Positions 20,024 to 24,062 of a stretch of DNA of 24,062 bases are shown here, in pieces. The first letter of the stretch is position 1, and the number at the start of each line of letters is the position of its first letter. Location: positions 1 through 24,062 of IMG/VR virus record IMGVR_UViG_3300037155_000091, one strand, 5' to 3'. Origin of the DNA: a virus. The notes under the pieces are model-generated. The model was not told where the DNA came from and searched no databases. It saw only the letters and a program-made list of their open reading frames with translations. The translations under genes were made by a program, and so were the position numbers.

Positions 20024-23000
20024 CCGCCCTGGCCGAGCAGCCGACTTCAGGGCCGCTCTCTTCGATCATCAAAGCCACGCAGAGACTCAATCCCTGCATG
20101 GAGATCGATGTCGACGTGCTGGCCGTTGCGCGCGCAGCGGTCGCGTCAACGCAGGCAGACTGGGCGGCCGGTGTGCTCACGAGTACGGCGGCCGACACGA
20201 CCGGACTGCTCCGACTGAGCCCGCCCGCTGGCGTCTCGCTCTTTTCGCAGCTGAACGCGGTCACAGTCAATCACTTCCTCCAGGACTCGTCCAACGGGAT
20301 CGAGGAATACGCGCTCGACTTCTTCCCCGCACCAGGCATTACGCAGGGCGTCAGCTTCACCCTATCGTCGCTCGATCTCTACCTCGGAGGCGCGCAGAAT
20401 CTCAAAGGCTTTTATCGCGTGAGTGTCGGCTATTACGACCAGAACTGGCAACTCGTCAGCATGGGGGATCCAATTGATATCCTTTCGGGCGATGTCTCCG
20501 CGCTCGTCGGGAACGGCGGCGTCTACACGATCGACTTCATCGCGCGCGGCCACCGATACACGTTCCCGAGCGGGATGCAGAACACGACGACGGGCTCGGG
20601 CTACGACGGGACCAATATCAGGACCGCGAACGTAGACAACAAAAACGTTTCGCACCTCCTGAACATCCCACGCGGGCTTTCGATCTCGATCAGGCCAAGC
20701 GGCGCTCACGCCACTTCGGCCTTCATCGGATGCGTTGCGAACGCGACGGCGACACAGTTTCAGACGGGCTCCTTCTGGCGCGTCGCTCCGAACAGAAATT
20801 GCGGGCCATACAACCCGGTTAATCAGCCGTACACGGGTGCGACGACCGATCACAACCCCGACAACTATCTCGTGACCGGAGCGGTGCCGGGTTTCGGCGC
20901 GATTGCTGTGACCAACGGAAGCTGGGGAATCGCGAGACGCATCCCGACCGCACAGAGAGCGCAGAGTGCGTTCTACACGTGGGAGCAGCCATACCACAAC
21001 TTGAAGATCGTCGGCTATCCGTCCACGGGAACGGCGGTCAACGTGCTCGACATGGGAGCGACACCAACGAACCCGGTGGAGCTCAGACTCGACGACATCC
21101 AGCAGGCCGGAACTTCGCTCGCGTATGTCTTGAAGGGCTCGAACATTTCGGCCGCGGGTGCGTGGACCGCGATCACAGCCAACACCGACGGGAGCATTCT
21201 CTCCGGTGCGGATCTGTATCGCTGGTATCAACTGACGACGACCTTCACGCCCGGGCCCACCGGAGCAACCAAGTACGCATCGCCGGCGCTCCAGGCCTGG
21301 TCAATGATCGAGCGCGTCGCTCTTTCGACCTACAGGTATTTGAAAGATGTTGACTCGACGACGGTAGCCGATCCCATAACGGCCCAGTCCTCGATCGGCG
21401 AGCTCAAGGTGCCGGTGATGAATGGAGGCAGGCAGGACTTCCGAGATCTGGCGGCGCAGCTGGGGTCCGCCTACGCCCCCTCGTCACTCGAGGCCCACGT
21501 CTACGCACGGAATACGCGGAGCGGAGTCAGGTACTTCCTCGATAGCTACCGCCTCGAGAACCGAGACCCACAGTTTGGCGTAGAGGAGATGACCTTCGTT
21601 TCCGGCATGGACCGACTCACTCCCATGATCCCCTCGCCGACCGAGACGTTCAGGTATCCCGCTGGCTCAGGTCAGGTCGCGATTACGAACGTGACGAACG
21701 TGGGAGCCGTCTACACGATTACCGTGGCCGGAACCCCGTTCACGATCGCGGCTCTGGTCAACTTCAGGATGCACAGCGTTACCGGAGTCTCGGCGAACCA
21801 GGACTTTACCATTGTCTCTAATCCGACAACGAGCCAGTTCACGATCAATGTCGCGAGCGGGCCTATTCCCGCGATCGGAGACACGTTCGAAATCCACTCG
21901 GACCAGACGACCCGGGTAGCAGCTCCCTACGTCACCCAGGACTTCGCTGCGGTTTATGCGGACCTTCTCGGAGTGCAGGCAGCGGTCCCTGCGCGGTACC
22001 GCGGGAGATTGCCGGCGACTACGGGGCGCACGGGCTCATTCACGATTCCGGCTGGTGGTGTCAAGGCGCTCGACATTCTACAGGATGTAGCTCTCCATTG
22101 CGGCGGCTTCCCCGCGTGGGGCAAGGGCCGGATACAGTACGTCGATTTCTACGGACCCAAAGACTCGGTGTTCGTGTGGGGCGACAGAGAAATCGTCTCG
22201 CTCGAAACTCCAGTGGGCGCGGACCGGCGGATGCCGAGCGTTCGTGTGAAATACAACTACGATGCCGGCCAACAGAACTTTCTGAACGAAGCGACCTACG
22301 AAGACAACGACACGTTGCTCGGCTGGGGGCGATCGAACCTGTTCGACGTGTTCGAGCTGCCCGACGACTTCTGCAAATGGAATGACGTCAACGAGGCCGG
22401 CTTCGTGGCCAACACTCTACAGAAGGCATGGAAGAGTGGAGCGAGACTCTGGAAAGTAAAGACCGTTCTCTGCTATCCCTGGCTCTCTCAAGGTGATGCG
22501 GTGACGATACTGACGGATCAATACACCGACAGGCGGCTCTCATTCTCGGCCGACGGCGTAACCGATTTGGGAGTTCCCATTGCCGGCCGGACTTCCTCGC
22601 TCGCAGTGATCGTGGGAAGGAATCTCTGGGGCAACGAGTTCGTTGTCGGCGTGCGCGGACTGGATCAGATCACGTCAGCGGCCGTCGCCAGAACCGGGAC
22701 GGTTCAAAAACCTCCGCTCCCCACTCCCATCAGATCGCAGGTCTTTGACGACGGAAAGTTCGCAGTCAAGGCAAGTGATACGGGCGGCGGGAATGTCGAT
22801 CCGTCGGTAGTGGCGCCAAGCCTCTCACAAGCTGGCGCCTGGACTAGTTCCGGTGTAACGCTGGCGAGCACCGCGGCAACGATTAACGATGGAGATGTGG
22901 TCACCAACTCCTTCCACACCGATACGGCGGTCCCGGGCGCCTACGTGGAAGTCGACATGGGCGTCGCGACGACTTTTGACAACGTCCGCATCTGGGCCTC

Positions 23001-24062
23001 GACTGCCGGCTCCGTCGCGATTTACAAGGTCCGCCACTCGCCGGACGGCACTACTTGGACCGACACGACCGCGATCGGATTCAACCCCGCTTACTTGGGC
23101 TGGAACGTCATCGGGTTTACTGCCATCTCGAAACGATGGTGGCGGCTCGAGCTCACGAACACGCCTGGTCCCGGAGCTTGGAACAATGAAGTCGAGTTCG
23201 CCTGCGCGCAGAGCCTCGCCATTGTGAATCACCGTCCGCATCCGGTGGCGCGCTATGCAGACATGGCGGACCGGACCAACCTGGGGTTCGACACAGGAGC
23301 GAATCTCAAGAACAACGTGCAGCAATACGACAACCCGAGCGCCAACACCCTGGCCAAGAAATCGATGAAGGGTCGTCAGGCGGGCACCGCGTACAACGGA
23401 CAGGCGATCACTTTCTCAACGGCGTTCCAGAACCCTCCCGCAATGAAGTTCTCGCGCGGGGCAAACACGATCACGAACCAGCAGAGCAACACGAATTGGA
23501 GCACACCAGCGTCGTGGTCGGCCACGCTGCCGCAGATCGAGGACGTCCGCGCTTCCGGACTCACGGCGACGGGCTTCACTCAGGTCGCACAGCTTGTGCA
23601 GAGCTCTGCGACCACCGCGCGGGTCGGCGAGTTCACGACCGGCAACTCTCTTACGACAGCGGGCTCGCTGACGAGTTTCGCGCTCACCAACTGCCCGAGT
23701 TCAAACGGTCACTACACGGTCCGCTATACGTGGTCGGTAACAGTGACGAGCAACAAGCCCGGCATTGCGGCGACGGCTACGATCGTCGTGACCATAAATA
23801 AGCGGGCAGGTGGCGCGAGCGGTGCGAGCACCGAGCTCGCTCGCCAGACCTATAGCGTGACCGATCCCGACGGCACGGGTCCATACACCAATTCGAGCGG
23901 CGGCCCGCAGTCTACCGATATCAATGCCACGTTGGGCAACACCGATTGGCTCGAGGTGAAAATCACCAGCTTTACGCACTCGGGGGCGATCCTTCAAACG
24001 GACTCCTGCGTCGTTCACGGTTGCAACGTCACCAACGACGGCGCTGGGAATGACGGCGAATC
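20020..24062 (+). CDS. tail hub/host-specificity protein with C-terminal carbohydrate-binding-like domains (3' partial, at least 1347 aa)
   Basis: ATG 20020 overlaps the previous stop (ATGA). The frame is open to the window end, so the C-terminus is missing. Residues 1-600 are mainly beta-rich tail-tip modules (VNHFLQDSSNGIEEYALDFF and FYRVSVGYYDQNWQLVSMGD). Residues 627-720 contain ALDILQDVALHCGGFPAWGKG, a segment typical of phage tail hub proteins. Residues about 930-1065 look like a discoidin (F5/8 type C) domain: AYVEVDMGVATTFDNVRIWA, VRHSPDGTTW, RWWRLELTNT. Residues about 1121-1195 (YNGQAITFSTAFQNPPAMKF) resemble an H-type lectin fold. The end is Ig-like (1200-1300). It likely binds the receptor sugar on the host surface. 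Too long and modular to assign more closely. Confidence 0.8.
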   Translation, partial: MTALAEQPTSGPLSSIIKATQRLNPCMEIDVDVLAVARAAVASTQADWAAGVLTSTAADTTGLLRLSPPAGVSLFSQLNAVTVNHFLQDSSNGIEEYALDFFPAPGITQGVSFTLSSLDLYLGGAQNLKGFYRVSVGYYDQNWQLVSMGDPIDILSGDVSALVGNGGVYTIDFIARGHRYTFPSGMQNTTTGSGYDGTNIRTANVDNKNVSHLLNIPRGLSISIRPSGAHATSAFIGCVANATATQFQTGSFWRVAPNRNCGPYNPVNQPYTGATTDHNPDNYLVTGAVPGFGAIAVTNGSWGIARRIPTAQRAQSAFYTWEQPYHNLKIVGYPSTGTAVNVLDMGATPTNPVELRLDDIQQAGTSLAYVLKGSNISAAGAWTAITANTDGSILSGADLYRWYQLTTTFTPGPTGATKYASPALQAWSMIERVALSTYRYLKDVDSTTVADPITAQSSIGELKVPVMNGGRQDFRDLAAQLGSAYAPSSLEAHVYARNTRSGVRYFLDSYRLENRDPQFGVEEMTFVSGMDRLTPMIPSPTETFRYPAGSGQVAITNVTNVGAVYTITVAGTPFTIAALVNFRMHSVTGVSANQDFTIVSNPTTSQFTINVASGPIPAIGDTFEIHSDQTTRVAAPYVTQDFAAVYADLLGVQAAVPARYRGRLPATTGRTGSFTIPAGGVKALDILQDVALHCGGFPAWGKGRIQYVDFYGPKDSVFVWGDREIVSLETPVGADRRMPSVRVKYNYDAGQQNFLNEATYEDNDTLLGWGRSNLFDVFELPDDFCKWNDVNEAGFVANTLQKAWKSGARLWKVKTVLCYPWLSQGDAVTILTDQYTDRRLSFSADGVTDLGVPIAGRTSSLAVIVGRNLWGNEFVVGVRGLDQITSAAVARTGTVQKPPLPTPIRSQVFDDGKFAVKASDTGGGNVDPSVVAPSLSQAGAWTSSGVTLASTAATINDGDVVTNSFHTDTAVPGAYVEVDMGVATTFDNVRIWASTAGSVAIYKVRHSPDGTTWTDTTAIGFNPAYLGWNVIGFTAISKRWWRLELTNTPGPGAWNNEVEFACAQSLAIVNHRPHPVARYADMADRTNLGFDTGANLKNNVQQYDNPSANTLAKKSMKGRQAGTAYNGQAITFSTAFQNPPAMKFSRGANTITNQQSNTNWSTPASWSATLPQIEDVRASGLTATGFTQVAQLVQSSATTARVGEFTTGNSLTTAGSLTSFALTNCPSSNGHYTVRYTWSVTVTSNKPGIAATATIVVTINKRAGGASGASTELARQTYSVTDPDGTGPYTNSSGGPQSTDINATLGNTDWLEVKITSFTHSGAILQTDSCVVHGCNVTNDGAGNDGE

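Noticed and set aside
20362-21231. 289-codon - strand frame in the tail hub gene
   Set aside because: The + frame here is one continuous protein-like reading from 20020 to the window end; the - frame is a codon-bias shadow.

Overview
The window is a stretch of a tailed, double-stranded DNA phage or prophage (Caudoviricetes, long-tailed siphovirus type with lambda/HK97-like packaging and head genes). Every gene I can support is on the + strand. The order is the standard late-gene order: terminase small and large subunits, portal, capsid protease/scaffold/capsid, head-tail connectors, tail tube, tail assembly chaperones, tape measure, distal tail protein, tail hub/host-specificity protein. No integrase, repressor, lysis, tRNA or rRNA gene is visible, so lytic and prophage states cannot be told apart. 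The DNA is GC-rich and strikingly rich in GATC, CGATCG and GCGATCGC. The host cannot be named from this.

Region by region. 1-2704: end of an accessory/replication-like block. It holds the tail of a gene with an Ala/Thr/Asp-rich low-complexity stretch, a small conserved phage protein, a 246-aa protein with a winged-helix-like N-terminus, and several very small Cys-rich or SH3-like proteins linked by 4-base stop/start overlaps. 2705-5271: small accessory genes, including two paralogous zinc-knuckle proteins, a probable exported Ser-rich protein, a virion-like protein and a zinc-ribbon plus C39-like cysteine peptidase. 5415-7855: terminase subunits. 8003-10414: a connector-neighbour protein, a small membrane protein and the portal. 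10567-13874: a protease-scaffold-capsid fusion followed by a second, leaderless capsid paralog. 13889-16451: small head-completion and connector proteins and the tail tube. 16460-17169: tail assembly chaperone pair with a possible -1 frameshift. 17172-24062: tape measure, distal tail protein and a very large tail hub/receptor-binding protein still open at the window end.

Regulation. The coding blocks are broken by a few intergenic leaders of about 100-150 bases. Three of them (before 3299, 8003 and 10567) carry a strong terminator-like hairpin with a T run just upstream of the next gene. Two of these terminators lie in a 66-base cassette repeated with about 80 percent identity. This suggests attenuation or antitermination control of the packaging and capsid blocks. 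Inside blocks, about seventeen NTGA stop/start overlaps indicate strong translational coupling.

Most unusual points: the second capsid paralog, which begins exactly where the capsid part of the fusion begins; an internal ribosome-binding site at the protease/scaffold junction; the repeated terminator cassette; the zinc-ribbon/C39-like peptidase beside the terminase; the cluster of tiny zinc-knuckle proteins; and the enrichment of GCGATCGC.
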